Part shown: positions 18,240 to 27,602 of the stretch, one piece after another
Layout: every line of letters begins with the position of its first letter
Position numbering within the stretch: the first letter of the stretch is position 1
DNA from: Paulinella micropora
Lineage: Eukaryota > Cercozoa > Imbricatea > Euglyphida
Reading direction: 5' to 3'
DNA: 46,220 nt
Assembly (NCBI GenBank): GCA_009731375.1
Contig: BJOX01000034.1
Coordinates: forward strand, 21,403-67,622
Program-made: the position numbers and the translations under genes
Notes under the pieces: generated by a model
Database searches by the model: none
Told to the model about the DNA's origin: nothing
Seen by the model: the letters and a program-made list of their open reading frames with translations, nothing else

Positions 18240-19503
18240 ATGTGGAGCGAAGATGACAAGAAGTTTGTTAGGCAGTTAAGAGTTGCTACTACTGAAAGTA
18301 AAATTTATGAAGTCGTTTCCAACTTCTACGATAGTGAGTTAAAACCAAGTATCGCCTTTCATAATGCTATTATATCGCTATTTAGTACACCAACGAGTGA
18401 TGAAGAGGTGCTTGAGGCACTAAAAATCATATATCCAAAATATGCTATCGTGTATCCAAATTTGAATAGTAGAAGACAAAGACTTTCTGAGATGAGAAAA
18501 AAAGCAATAGAGCCTTACCAAAGCGAAAAAGTATATGAAATGAGCAAACTTGATAAGTATTTTAATCTGAATGAAGACGAGCGGATTGATATCGTTGAGG
18601 GGTATAAGAAAGATGTCAAAGCCAAAAATGAACAAAAAATACAAATTGATGTCCGCGATGTAATGGCTAAAATGAATGATATGATATTAAGTAATGACCC
18701 TTATCTTAAGCTACTTGCTTTGATGATAGCAATTGGAGCAAGACCTGTGGAAATATTTGATAAAAACACATATGAATTGATACCAGATAAACCTTCTTGG
18801 TTGCGAGTGAATAAGCTAGCAAAAAAGAGGGAAGGACAAAAAAGAATTGGACTGAGAGGCCTGTTGTCCTTTTTACTCCCCAGTTCGTAATAGAACAAGT
18901 AAATTCAATACGGAATCTTTCAAAAAGAAAAAAGCATTCATCATCAACAGCGANNNNNNNNNNATTTCAAACAGAAAAAAGCAGTCATCATCAACAGCGA
19001 GGGTGTGCTTGATAAACAAAAGAATAATGAACTAAACAAAAGAATTATCAAAATCTTCCCTTGGCTATCGGAATACACGCAGAAGAGTAGTATGTTGCGG
19101 AAACTATATGCTAGTTTGTCGTATAGTAATTTCGCCAATCCAAAATTAGAGAATTTTAACACGTGGGTAAGCAATGTGTTGGGACACGGCGATATGCTCA
19201 CTTCATTTAGTTATAGTTGGGTTAATGTGGCCGACCCTGAAGAAATTAATGCAGAAGGGATTAAAACAGAATTAGAGGAGTTGAGACGCAAGATAGATTT
19301 ATGTCTGAATTTAAATAATACTAATGAAACTGGCAGAGAGGATAAGTGCTAGCAGAGAGGATACGTATAAATTGCTTGAGCAGATTTACAATGATAACCC
19401 GAATATTACAAATACCAAACTAAGAAAGATAAGCGGGATTGGAGCCGTTATTGTCAATAAGTTTATCAAAGAGAAGAGGAGTGGAGCGACGAAGAGCGAA
19501 GCG
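18240..19503 (+). pseudogene. Tyrosine recombinase, telomere-resolvase-like, frameshifted
   Basis: The ATG at 18240 opens a charged N-terminal region, then ALMIAIGARPVEI with the first catalytic Arg (near residue 169) and a Lys-rich strand (NKLAKKREGQKR). The frame breaks near 18855; the sequence after it has RPVVLFTPQF-like similarity in another frame. After the gap at 18954-18963 the frame from about 19005 gives MLRKLYASLSY (second Arg; a Ser sits where most integrases have His), then LGHGDMLTSFSY with His and the nucleophile Tyr nine residues apart. Another shift near 19340 leads to a helix-turn-helix-like C-terminus (NITNTKLRKISGIGAVIV). Protelomerase-like recombinases occur in some PLVs and phycodnaviruses. 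A conventional integrase cannot be excluded. Confidence 0.75.
18954..18963. other. Assembly gap (10 N) with duplicated, diverged flanks
   Basis: The ~37 bp before the gap and the ~37 bp after it are the same sequence with about three differences (both end CATCATCAACAGCGA). Two slightly different copies of the element were joined. Confidence 0.95.
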
Positions 19504-19513
19504 NNNNNNNNNN
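19504..19513. other. Assembly gap marking the change from viral-like to host-type DNA
   Basis: Left of it is AT-rich compact coding sequence. Right of it are GC-balanced sequence and microsatellites, with no further PLV genes. The true element boundary or target-site duplication cannot be seen. Confidence 0.9.
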
Positions 19514-19725
19514 CTGTAAGAAGGCCAGAATCGCCGACCGCTTAATCTGGAACTCGTGTTTCGTCTGAAGCTTTCTGAAAGTGGGAACAGACTCGCGATC
19601 GGTGCCCAAAATTTTGGGAAAAACGGTCCGAGTCAACAGACGCACCAAGCACCACCTCCAATCTTGCTCTTGTTCCGTCAAATCCTCACCGCGGCAGCTA
19701 CTAGCCACCCTACACACGGTACGCA

Positions 19726-19728
<3 letters not shown>
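19514..19728. other. Host-type sequence without recognisable gene
   Basis: About 215 bp between the gap and the microsatellites. No gene, repeat or signal is supported. Confidence 0.4.
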
Positions 19729-19761
<33 letters not shown>

Positions 19762-19811
19762 TGAGAGTATGTGTTTGAGACACACACAGAGAGTTATTAC
19801 TATTCTTATTA

Positions 19812-19858
<47 letters not shown>

Positions 19859-19880
19859 GTTATTATTATTACTATTATTC
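19729..19880. repeat. Microsatellites (AG)n then (ATT)n
   Basis: (AG)n at about 19729-19757 and (ATT)n at about 19795-19880. Simple-sequence tracts typical of a eukaryotic genome. Confidence 0.95.
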
Positions 19881-20278
19881 AGCCCTATGGCCTCAAGGCG
19901 TTAAACTGTGACGCCAACTCATGACCCTTTGGTGGTAGATGCTGGGGAGGAGGGTCGTTGCGCGCGTAAAAGATCTTAAACTCCGCATATGCTGGTTGAT
20001 AGCCCAGGACCCAGCAGACACCAGATTGTTATGGGTGGGGTTTCGAGGCAGCTCTAGCAAGCGCGCTTGGTGTATGCACTTGCACATTCGGTGACGTCTT
20101 GCAAGAGGTTGCTGGGACTGCGGAATAACCTCGGCTTAGTGCAGTCTTGCCCTCAGGAGCTCCATCGGTGGCCAGGCGAGAGACTGACACGGGGGGGTGG
20201 AGGACCTCGAACAAGGGTATTGGAGGCTTATGTCCGTTGAGGATATGCTATTAGCTGCATCAGTACGCCTCAGATATA
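19881..20278. other. Unannotated ~400 bp, probably intronic
   Basis: No supported coding frame. If the minus-strand gene ending its visible exon at about 20556 is real, this stretch lies in its first visible intron or beyond. Confidence 0.35.
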
Positions 20279-20285
20279 GTATTAC

Positions 20286-20340
<55 letters not shown>

Positions 20341-20345
20341 GTCAT
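20279..20345. repeat. Microsatellite (ATT)n
   Basis: About 65 bp of ATT repeats directly next to a cluster of the 19-bp palindromic satellite. Confidence 0.95.
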
Positions 20346-20364
20346 TGCTATGATTATTATTAGA

Positions 20365-20546
20365 AATTGGAAATATTTCCAGTGACTGGAAATATTTTCA
20401 GCCATTGGAAATATTTCCAGAAACTGGAAATATTTCCAGCCTTTGGAAATATTTCCAGTCCCTGGAAGTATTTTCAGCCATTGGAAATATTTCCAGCCAC
20501 TGGAAATATTTCCAGGGACTGGAAATATTTCCAGGGACTGGAAATA
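20365..20546. repeat. Palindromic 19-bp satellite cluster (intron side of a splice donor)
   Basis: About nine units of CTGGAAATATTTCCAG plus a 3-bp variable spacer. On the minus strand the cluster begins about 4 bp inside a consensus donor (GTGAGTACG, 20547-20555), so it lies in an intron of the minus-strand gene. Confidence 0.9.
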
Positions 20547-20551
20547 CGTAC

Positions 20552-22100
20552 TCACCACCTATCAAATTTGGCTAAGCTGTGGCGCCCCTCTGTTGTGCTG
20601 GATCTGCCCTGATTGACTTTTGCCACCCACTTCTTCCACTGAGTCGGCTTGTCCGATAACTTTGGCAAGATGGCGGGCAGACACTTGGTCAGCAGGGCGG
20701 TCCGACGCTTGTTCACAGCGTCGTCCTCGTCGTCGTCCTGCGCGCCTCCTCTCTTCTTGCTCTTCTTGCTGTTCTTCTTTTCCGCCTTCCCCTTTCTCGA
20801 TCTCTTCTTTGATTGACTCCTTTTGGTGTTTTGCTCCTCCTCCTCCTCCTCTTCCGTCGTCGACTCCAAATCGGTATCCATCGTCAGAAGCCCCGCCTTC
20901 AGGTTTTCTGCCCTTTTTTTTCCCCTTAGCTCCCTCTCTTCCTTTTGTTTTTTTATCTTCTCTTCCTCCTCTGTACGCTTTGCTTGCTTGTCATCATTTC
21001 TTAGTAATACCTCTTCATCACTCGTTTCTGCCTCTTCTTAACTCGTTTCTACCTCTGCTTTGCCTTTCTTGCTCTTACCACCCCTTTCCCTTTCCTTGTC
21101 TTTCTTGCTCTTTTTTACAGCTGTGTTTGTCTCCTCGGCCTCTTCCTCTTCGTCATCCTTTACCTCTTCTCTATTCTTTTTCCCTTTTTTTTTTCTTTCT
21201 GCCTTTTTCTTTTCCCTTCGCTTCTTCCCTCTGCCTCTTGTTGCTTACATCATTGTCTGCCTCTTCCTATTGTTGTTTAGCATCAAGCGCAGCAGCAGCA
21301 GCAGCAGCAGCAGCAGCACGCTCTTCCCTAGCTCTATTCTGTTCAGCTTGATCATGCAACGCCAACTCCGTGTCAAGTTCATTTGAATCCTGGGCAGTAG
21401 GAGGAGGAGGAGGAGGAGAAGAAGAAGAAGAGGAGGAGGAGGAGGAGGAGGAGGAGGAGGAAGAAGAAGAAGAAGAAGAAGAAGAGGAGGAGGAGGAGGA
21501 GGAGGAGGAGGAAGAAGAAGAAGAAGAAGAAGAAGAAGAAGAAGAAGAAGAAGAAGAAGAAGAAGAAGAAGAAAAAGAAGAAGCAGCAGCAGCAGGAGCT
21601 GTGTTTTCCTGGTCTTTTTCTTTTTCTTTTTCTTGTTCTTGTTCTTGTTCTTGGTCGGCATTTTCCTTGTCTTCGTCATCTTCTTCTTCTTCTTTTCCTT
21701 CTCCTCCTCCTTCTTCTCCTTTTAGTTCTTTTTCTTCTACATGCTCAATATTCTCTTCTTCCTCTACTTCAGCATTGTCTTGTTTTTGTTCTTCCTCGGA
21801 ACCGTCAGACAAGAGAAGGCCACGTTTGGCAACTAGCTGTTTGCCCGCTACCTCACCCGCTTTTGCCCTTTTTGCAGCTCGAGTATTTTTCCCCGGAGAG
21901 TCGTTAGCAGTGTCTACTGCCTGCTGGCGCTGCATTGCTCTCGATGCTGCTGCTGCTGCTGCTTTTGCCATGCGCACGGCCCTCTGCTCCCTCGTGGCCT
22001 TCTTGGTTCTCGCCATGGTGTCTTGGTTCTTTTTGCAAAAACCAGACACCCGTTGCAAAGATTCAAAAACTCGTGCGGCAGGTGAAGTTGGGCCCGCCAA
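20552..22100 (-). CDS. Highly charged poly-Ser nuclear-type protein gene (exons approximate)
   Basis: On the minus strand a frame runs from 22100 to 21267 (ATG at 22100 or, better, MARTKKATREQRA at 22016). It has an Ala/Arg/Lys-rich N-terminus, an acidic Glu/Asp region, a poly-Ser tract of about 60 residues from the GAA/GGA microsatellite, a Pro run and a poly-Ala run. A second charged frame (20881-20552 and upstream, with SKKRSRKGKAEKK) ends with AKFDRW just at a GTGAGT donor. Lys/Glu-rich sequence with a stop near 21038 lies between. The Lys/Arg clusters suggest nuclear localisation. Exon boundaries between 20882 and 21266 are unclear. Similar charged low-complexity proteins often accompany transposons. 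No family recognised. Confidence 0.45.
21280..21320. repeat. CAG/GCA trinucleotide tract
   Basis: (GCA)n of about 10 units. It reads as poly-Ala in the minus-strand frame. Confidence 0.85.
21399..21575. repeat. Purine-only GAA/GGA tract
   Basis: About 175 bp without pyrimidines on the plus strand. It gives poly-Glu, poly-Ser or poly-Leu depending on frame, so long open frames here are low-complexity by-products. Confidence 0.95.
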
Positions 22101-22139
22101 TTGCCATTTTCATCGTCCGGACCGACATGTCCTACAGGG

Positions 22140-22205
22140 GCGGGAATATTTCCAGCCACTGGAAATATTTCCAGCAACTGGAAATATTTCCAGACTTTTT
22201 CCAGA
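22140..22205. repeat. Small palindromic satellite cluster
   Basis: Three units of CTGGAAATATTTCCAG. The cluster is bracketed by two copies of the string CGGACCGACATGTCCTAC (near 22117 and 22217). Confidence 0.85.
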
Positions 22206-22981
22206 TTTTCATCGCTCGGACCGACATGTCCTACAAAGGTCCCGTCACCCGCACAGTCTTCGTCCCTGTCCCTGCAGGGACTGTACAAGGATGGGACTTT
22301 TGCAGACTGACCTGACAATTAGACGCCATGTACTCAAAATGCTTGAGCAAGGAATGAACCCTGAACAACTGGGTCTCTTTTGGAAGGAAACAAACACAAT
22401 TTAAGCCTGCCAATGATTGTAATATGTGTAACTATGTACGCCTGTATTATCTGCAACTATGTCTGAACGTATATTAATTCTGCACGTTGAATGTATGACA
22501 GCATGTATGTATGTATGGAGAAGGAGGGTATGTAAAACTATGTACGCACATGTGTATGTGAGCATTTAAATTTGTGTGTGTACGTCTGTTTTGCAGGTCT
22601 TGTTCAGAGACACGCAGCGGCGCAGGAGAAGGACGACAATGTGGACGTCGACATGTGAGACAGCACCAATGCTTTTACTGATCATGACAGTGGCCACGAC
22701 AGTGACCACGACATTGACGACGATCGCGATCTTGATGCAGGGGATCTCGAACAACAAGTTCGCCTTGCTTGGCTGCAACAGCAAGTGGAAGACAACCTTA
22801 GAGAAGGGCGCTTAGCACATGGGGGACGAGGGAGAGTTGTCAACGGATGGCCTGTCCTGCAAGTTGTTCCGCAATGGCTTGCTGACACGGGGCGCCGTTC
22901 TGGACATGCTGGCAGAGCTGGCAGCCTTTCACCACGCTCCTCGTGCCCTCATGGAGGCCGTGATGGACATAATCAATCTAG

Positions 22982-23249
22982 TTGTTTGATGGTGGCGCGC
23001 CTGCCCCGGTGATCCCCGGATGGCAGAGTTTCGAGAAAAGCATGTTCCGCAGCACCGCGCACATCCGCAATAAGTATTTCGTCTGCCCCAATGAATGCAA
23101 GGAAGGGGTTTCTGAATGGAAGGGCACCGTTCCGCCCAGGTGCAGAGCGTGTCATAAAGACATCGCAATCACACCGGAAGAGGCTCCGAAATGGATGTTA
23201 CGGCACCTGGATGTGAAGGAGTCCTTGGCTGCGGTGCTGGCCCATCCCG
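22982..23249 (+). CDS. Transposase exon with zinc ribbon
   Basis: The frame contains SFEKSMFRSTAHIRNKYFVCPNEC style sequence (YFVCPNEC ... PPRCRACH), a C-x3-C/C-x2-C ribbon as found before the catalytic domain in Tnp2-like transposases. It ends LAAVLAHPG exactly at a GTAAGC donor. The helical part just upstream is in a different frame, broken at TTGTTTGATGG (about 22981-22991). Confidence 0.55.
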
Positions 23250-23526
23250 GTAAGCAGCAACTTGTCTGGAAATATTTCCCGTTCCTGGAAATATTAATAA
23301 TTTTCCAGCCGCTGGAAATGTTTCCCGTCTCCTAGAATATTTCCAGTGGTTAGAAATATTTCCAGTCATTAGAAATATTTCCAGCCACTGGAACTATTTC
23401 TAATGACTGAAAGTTTTCAGCCCCTGGAAATACTTCAAGGTTCATGACAACAGTGCATGGCTGACATAGATGTTCAACGTTGCATCCCGGTGAGCAAGTC
23501 AGCAGGCATGCCTGTACGCTTGTAAA
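23250..23526 (+). other. Intron/intergenic segment with palindromic satellite
   Basis: About ten degenerate units of the CTGGAAATATTTCCAG satellite (23265-23441). A possible small exon between an AACAG acceptor (23443-23450) and a CCGGTGAGC donor near 23487 may lie inside. Confidence 0.6.
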
Positions 23527-24357
23527 TCCCCACGGAGCTACGGGGTAGCCCTGCGTGGAAGAAGTACATTCGCGACCCCAACGTCCTGACCCTGGCGCTC
23601 TTCTTCGATGGAATACAGTGTTTTCGCACGGTGAATACGACGTACAGTGTTCAACTAGTAACGCTGGAAATACTTAACCTGCCCTTTTTCTTACGTTCCG
23701 ACTCGCGCTTCACGGTTTTTAGTGACATTATACCAGGGCCTAGCAAGCCACGCGTACTGAAGCCCTGGTTAAAGCCACTTATTGCGGACCTGCAAACAAA
23801 CAAGCTCAACCTTTTTTTTTGTGGCTGCCGATTATATTGCGCATGTGCAGTTGCTCTGTCACAAAAAGCTAGGCTACGAGGGCTGTACAAAGTGTGAAAT
23901 GAGGGCGGTCAAAGTAGGGTACTTCTATGACTGGCGAAACCCAGAGGGAGCGGACCCCCCGCGCCGGAAAACGCATGAAAACGCCATCCGGTACGGCCGT
24001 AACGCTGTTATCAGCGCAGAAGGACAGTACAAGGGGTTCCAAGATGTGCCTATTTTTGCGCACCTGCAGGAGGACTGCATTAAACAAGCAGTGGAAGACG
24101 CTTTGCACCTGGTGGAAGGGTGTATCAAGAGGCATCTCTTTGCACTGCTCATGCGGAAAAAAAAGGTTGAGAGACCTGAAAAAGCGAAGAAATGGGAAGA
24201 GTGGCTTCGCAAGGTGCACCAGTGGGGGGTGATGTTCACTCAGGAGAAGCAGCGCATCCTGGACCAGCGCTGGCTTGCGTTCTGCGCTGCAACAGGACGA
24301 ACAACCAACGCTGCTCCTTGCAGAAACCCCAACGATCTGACTGGTGAAAAGTGGTAG
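23527..24357 (+). CDS. Transposase catalytic region, frameshifted at a T-run
   Basis: First part: PAWKKYIRDPNVLTLALFFDG (the Asp in FFDG is the presumed first catalytic acid), then TYSVQLVTLEILNLP and IIPGPSKPR. The frame breaks at a T-run near 23812-23821 and continues in another frame as VAADYIAHVQLLCHKKLGY, GCTKC, then QYKGFQDVPIFAHLQED and VEDALHLVEGCIKRHLFALL (the Asp in VED is the presumed second catalytic acid). The spacing and order are those of Tnp2 transposases. The end is at or just before the stop at 24355-24357; a splice at DLTG/GTGAAA is possible. Confidence 0.6.
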
Positions 24358-24407
24358 ATGTATGACTTACATTGTATATTCAGATGTACAGGAAATTCCT
24401 CCGATTT

Positions 24408-24537
24408 CTGGAAATATTTCCAGTAGCTGGAAATATTTCCGGTTGCTGGAGATATTTTCCAGTGACTGGAAATATTTCCAAGCACTGGAAATATTTCCAG
24501 TAGCTTTGAAATATTTCCAGACACTGGAAGTATTTCT
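24408..24537. repeat. Palindromic satellite cluster inside an intron
   Basis: About seven units between the catalytic exon and the CACAG acceptor at 24671-24675. Confidence 0.9.
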
Positions 24538-24675
24538 AAATGTACGAGAGGCTGCTGCGTTACTTGTGCTCAATGTTCGCTTGCCAGAGTATTGCTGCTG
24601 GCAGGTCATTATTGAGCTCAGCCCCGAAATATTTCTTTGTTTTGATATATGCTTAGGTACATTTTGGTTTCACAG

Positions 24676-25348
24676 GGCGGGGAGTGGATATTCAACGGGC
24701 TCCTCACAGGCGCACACAAGGAGTACGTTGTTCGCTTGTGTGCAATTTTCAGACTGCTCGCCTCTCCCGTAATCACGGATTCAGTCATCAAGACACTGGC
24801 GAACTTGGAGAGACGCTTCCAAGCTGTGCATCGACAGCTTCTTCCTCCCATCGCTGCCCCTTTGCAGTTTCATCGCATTTAGCATATTATCGAAAGTCGC
24901 CAAATGTTAGGACCTGTCTTCATTTACTGGACCTTCCGGTCCGAGCGGGTGATGGGACAAACAGTGCGCAAAGTGCCCAGAAGAGTGAAGTTGAGGCCTG
25001 TCTGGAAGGGGTGATTCTCAGGGGCCTGCTTGCAAAGCATAAACAAGGCACAGTCACCATGGCGGAAGACGCTTTGCACGCATGTCAAGGTGTTGCGATT
25101 GTTGGCAAGGAGGAGGTTTTTGAAGATCGAGAAAGCGAGTCTTTTGAACCGCCGATACCAAAGCGGCGCCGGGGCCGGCAGCTGCTCACGCTTTCCAGAG
25201 AGGAGCATCTCTCTAGGTTAGCGGTGAACATGCTCAAGCGTAGGGAGAGGCTGGGTTATCGATTGAACCTGGTTAAATACCCCAATGGGACTCCCCTAGT
25301 CAAGCAAGCACCGCGGCGTCTGAGGCGTGAGGAAAGGTTAGCAGTGAG
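24676..25348 (+). CDS. Transposase exon(s) with conserved GP..W.FRSER block
   Basis: Begins right after TTTCACAG with GGEWIFNGLLTGAHKEYVVRL. The in-frame TAG at 24880-24882 interrupts FHRI/HIIESRQMLGPVFIYWTFRSER, a block matching the H..E..GP...W.F..ER signature of Tnp2 proteins. A different frame then carries an Arg/Lys-rich region (PIPKRRRGRQLL) ending at the GTATGC donor at 25349. Confidence 0.5.
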
Positions 25349-25464
25349 GTATGCAAACATACTTTTCGCAATCAGCTGCAGAAAACGTACTTTGCATAGT
25401 CAGACGATTGCGAAGCGTATGTTTTTAAGTTTTTTGTTTGTTTGTTTGTTGTTTTTTTCTAGCA

Positions 25465-25614
25465 TCTGGAAAGATTTCCAGTGGCTAGAAATATTTCCAG
25501 TGGCTGGAAATATTTCCATATGCTAGAACTATTTCTAGCGGCTGGAGATATTTCCAGTGGATGGAAATATTTTTAGTGACTGGAAATATTTCCAGATAGA
25601 TGCTAGAAATATTT
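25465..25614. repeat. Palindromic satellite cluster inside an intron
   Basis: About seven degenerate units within the intron predicted from 25349 to 25702. Confidence 0.9.
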
Positions 25615-25702
25615 CTTTGTGTTTTTGATTTTTAACTATGTTTTTCCACGTGTAGTTTTTTTTTAGAAAGTAAAAGGATGTGATTTGTTTTTATTTGTTC
25701 AG

Positions 25703-26144
25703 ACCGCTGCTACTGGAACATGAGACACTTTGGTTGGCAAAAGAAGAGAAGGATCGTCAAGGAGAAGTTTTTTCTCACTTTGTGTGTGTCGGGAAAAAAT
25801 TTGTTTGTGAGGATGGCATCATCAACACAGCTGGACGAGATTATTCACCCTGCTTTGTTACTTTACAAAATGACACGTACTGCTTGGTTCACTCTGGTTT
25901 GCAGCTAGTTGTTTTTGAAGGTGACGTGCCTAGGTTTCTGAAAGTAACTGTATTTGAAATGCATCAGAAAGGCATATTGGGAGAATCTGTAACCATCACA
26001 CGACCACCCGTTCGCCCAGTCTACAAGTTGGTTCGTTTGGGCAGTGTAGTATGTTTCGTAGTAGCTTTTAGGCAACCAGTGAATAACACAGCGACATTGC
26101 ATGAAAGTTATCGCGTAGCTATACCAATGTTGAGTTTTTCATAA
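25703..26144 (+). CDS. Terminal transposase-gene exon
   Basis: After the acceptor TTTATTTGTTCAG the frame reads PLLLEHETLWLAKEEKDRQ... to VAIPMLSFS and the stop at 26142-26144, with AATAAA overlapping it (a polyadenylation signal). Beta-rich C-terminal domain of unknown role. The frame is intact. Confidence 0.5.
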
Positions 26145-26195
26145 TAAAGACTTATAATTACTTTGAAAATGAAAATTTTAATGAAGACCTCAGTG

Positions 26196-27515
26196 ACTGG
26201 AAATATTTCTGTTAAGTGAAAATGTTTTCCACCTTGGAAATATCTCTATCTAGATATATTTCCAGCCGAGATATTTCCAGTGGTTGACGATATTTCCAGT
26301 GCCTGGAAATATTTCCAGCGGCTGGAAATTATTGTGTCTATTAGAAATATTTCTAAAATCTAGAAATATCTCCAGCGACCAGAAATAATTTTAGAAGCTG
26401 GAAATATTTCCAGCCACTGGAAATATTTCCAGAAACTGAAAATATTTTCTATACTTCCAGCTACTTGAATATTTCCAGCAACTGCAAATATTTCCACTAG
26501 CTAGAAATATTCCCAGTCGCTGGAAATATTTCCAGTGAACGGAATATTTCCAGCCACGGGAAATATTTCCATTGTCTTGAAATATTTTTAGAAGCTAGAA
26601 ATATTTCCAGCAGTTGGAAATATTTCCAGTGACTGGAAATATTTGGTACCTTGGAAATATTTCCAAATGTAGACATATTTCCAGCCACTGAAAACAATTG
26701 TAGAAGCTGGAAATATTTCCAGTGACTGGAAATATTTTGTGCCTTGGAAAATATTTCGAAATGTAGACATATTTCCAGCCACTGGAAATAATTTTAGAAG
26801 CTGGAAATATTTCCAGCCACTGCAAATATTTCGAGTGACTGGAAATATTTTCTATACTTCCAGCTACTGGAATATTTCCAGTAGCTGGAAATATTTACAG
26901 TGGCTGGAAATATTTCCAAGGACTGGAAATATTTGGTACCTTTGAAATATTTCGAAAACGTAGACATATTTCCAGCCACTGGAAACAGTTTTAGAAGCTG
27001 GAAATATTTCCAGCCACTGGAAATATTTCGAGTGACGGGAAATATTTTCTATACTTCCAGCTACTGGAATATTTCCAGCCACTGAAATATTTCCAGTGGC
27101 TGGAAATATTTCCAGTGGCTGGAAATATTTACTATACTTCCAGCTACTGGAATATTTCCAGCCACTGGAAATATTTCCAGTTACTGGAGATATTTCCAGT
27201 AGATGGAAATATTTCCAGTAGATGAAAATATTTCCAGCAAAAAAACATTTCCCGCTATGAAAAAAAAATATTTCCAGCCACTAGAAAAAAAAACTATTCT
27301 CAATACTAGAAAATATTTCCAGTATCTGGAAACATTATTTCCAGTGCCCAGAAATTATTTCCAGTGGTTGGAAATATTATTTCCAGGGTACAAATAATTT
27401 CCAGTGTTCAAAACAATTTCCAACCACTGGAAATTATTTTGAACACTGGAAATTATTTTGTACCCTGGAAATAATATTTCCAACCACTGGAAATCATTTC
27501 CATTGCCTGGAAATT
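26196..27515. repeat. Main array of the 19-bp palindromic satellite
   Basis: About 1.3 kb of units with consensus CTGGAAATATTTCCAG (a perfect 16-bp palindrome) plus 3 variable bases. Longer sub-repeats with AGAAGCTGGAAATA and TTGGTACC/GTAGACATATTTCC are repeated three to four times. It lies between the transposase polyadenylation site and the 3' end of the retroelement. ORFs here (KYFQ..LEIFP..GNISS) are by-products of the repeat. Confidence 0.95.
27361..27490. repeat. ~60-bp inverted repeat at the array edge
   Basis: 27361-27421 and about 27429-27490 are inverted copies with one or two differences (GGTACAAATAATTTCC against GGAAATTATTTTGTACC). They form a large foldback at the right end of the satellite array. 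Confidence 0.85.
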
Positions 27516-27602
27516 ATTTTGGTATTTGTCCCCATAGTGCTGTCCTTCGCGCATTGGTCCTCGTGCTCCCCACAACACTCTCGTGGTGCCTTACTAGCCG
27601 CC

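Larger units (their letters stand above)
22600..26144 (+). mobile_element. Decayed intron-containing Tnp2-like transposase gene (CACTA/Plavaka type)
   Basis: Pieces in collinear order match the Tnp2-type DDE transposase plan: an acidic Asp/His-rich N-terminus (about 22650-22800); a helical segment (RGAVLDMLAELAAFHHAPRA) and a zinc ribbon (22880-23249); FFDGIQ...TTYSVQL...NLPFFLRS...IIPGPSKP (23527-23810); GYEGCTKC and VEDALHLVEGCIKRH (23820-24350); HIIESRQMLGP...WTFRSERVMG (24880-24950); and a C-terminal exon ending at 26144. Plausible introns: a donor GGTAAGC at 23249-23255; acceptor CACAG ending 24675; donor GAGGTATGC at 25346-25354; acceptor TTCAG ending 25702. AATAAA overlaps the stop region (26143-26148). 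Several frame breaks and an in-frame TAG at 24880 show decay. Each visible intron carries the palindromic satellite. Confidence 0.65.

Noticed and set aside
21370-22404. Poly-Glu, poly-Leu and poly-Ser proteins around the GAA/GGA tract
   Set aside because: The same microsatellite is open in several frames; only the minus-strand poly-Ser frame has plausible flanking protein.
26497-27085. KYFQ/LEIFP/GNISS repeat proteins
   Set aside because: Translations of the 19-bp satellite; the period is not a multiple of three and all frames are open.
26196-27515. CRISPR-like array
   Set aside because: The period is 19 bp with 3-bp spacers and no unique spacers or cas genes; it is a palindromic satellite.
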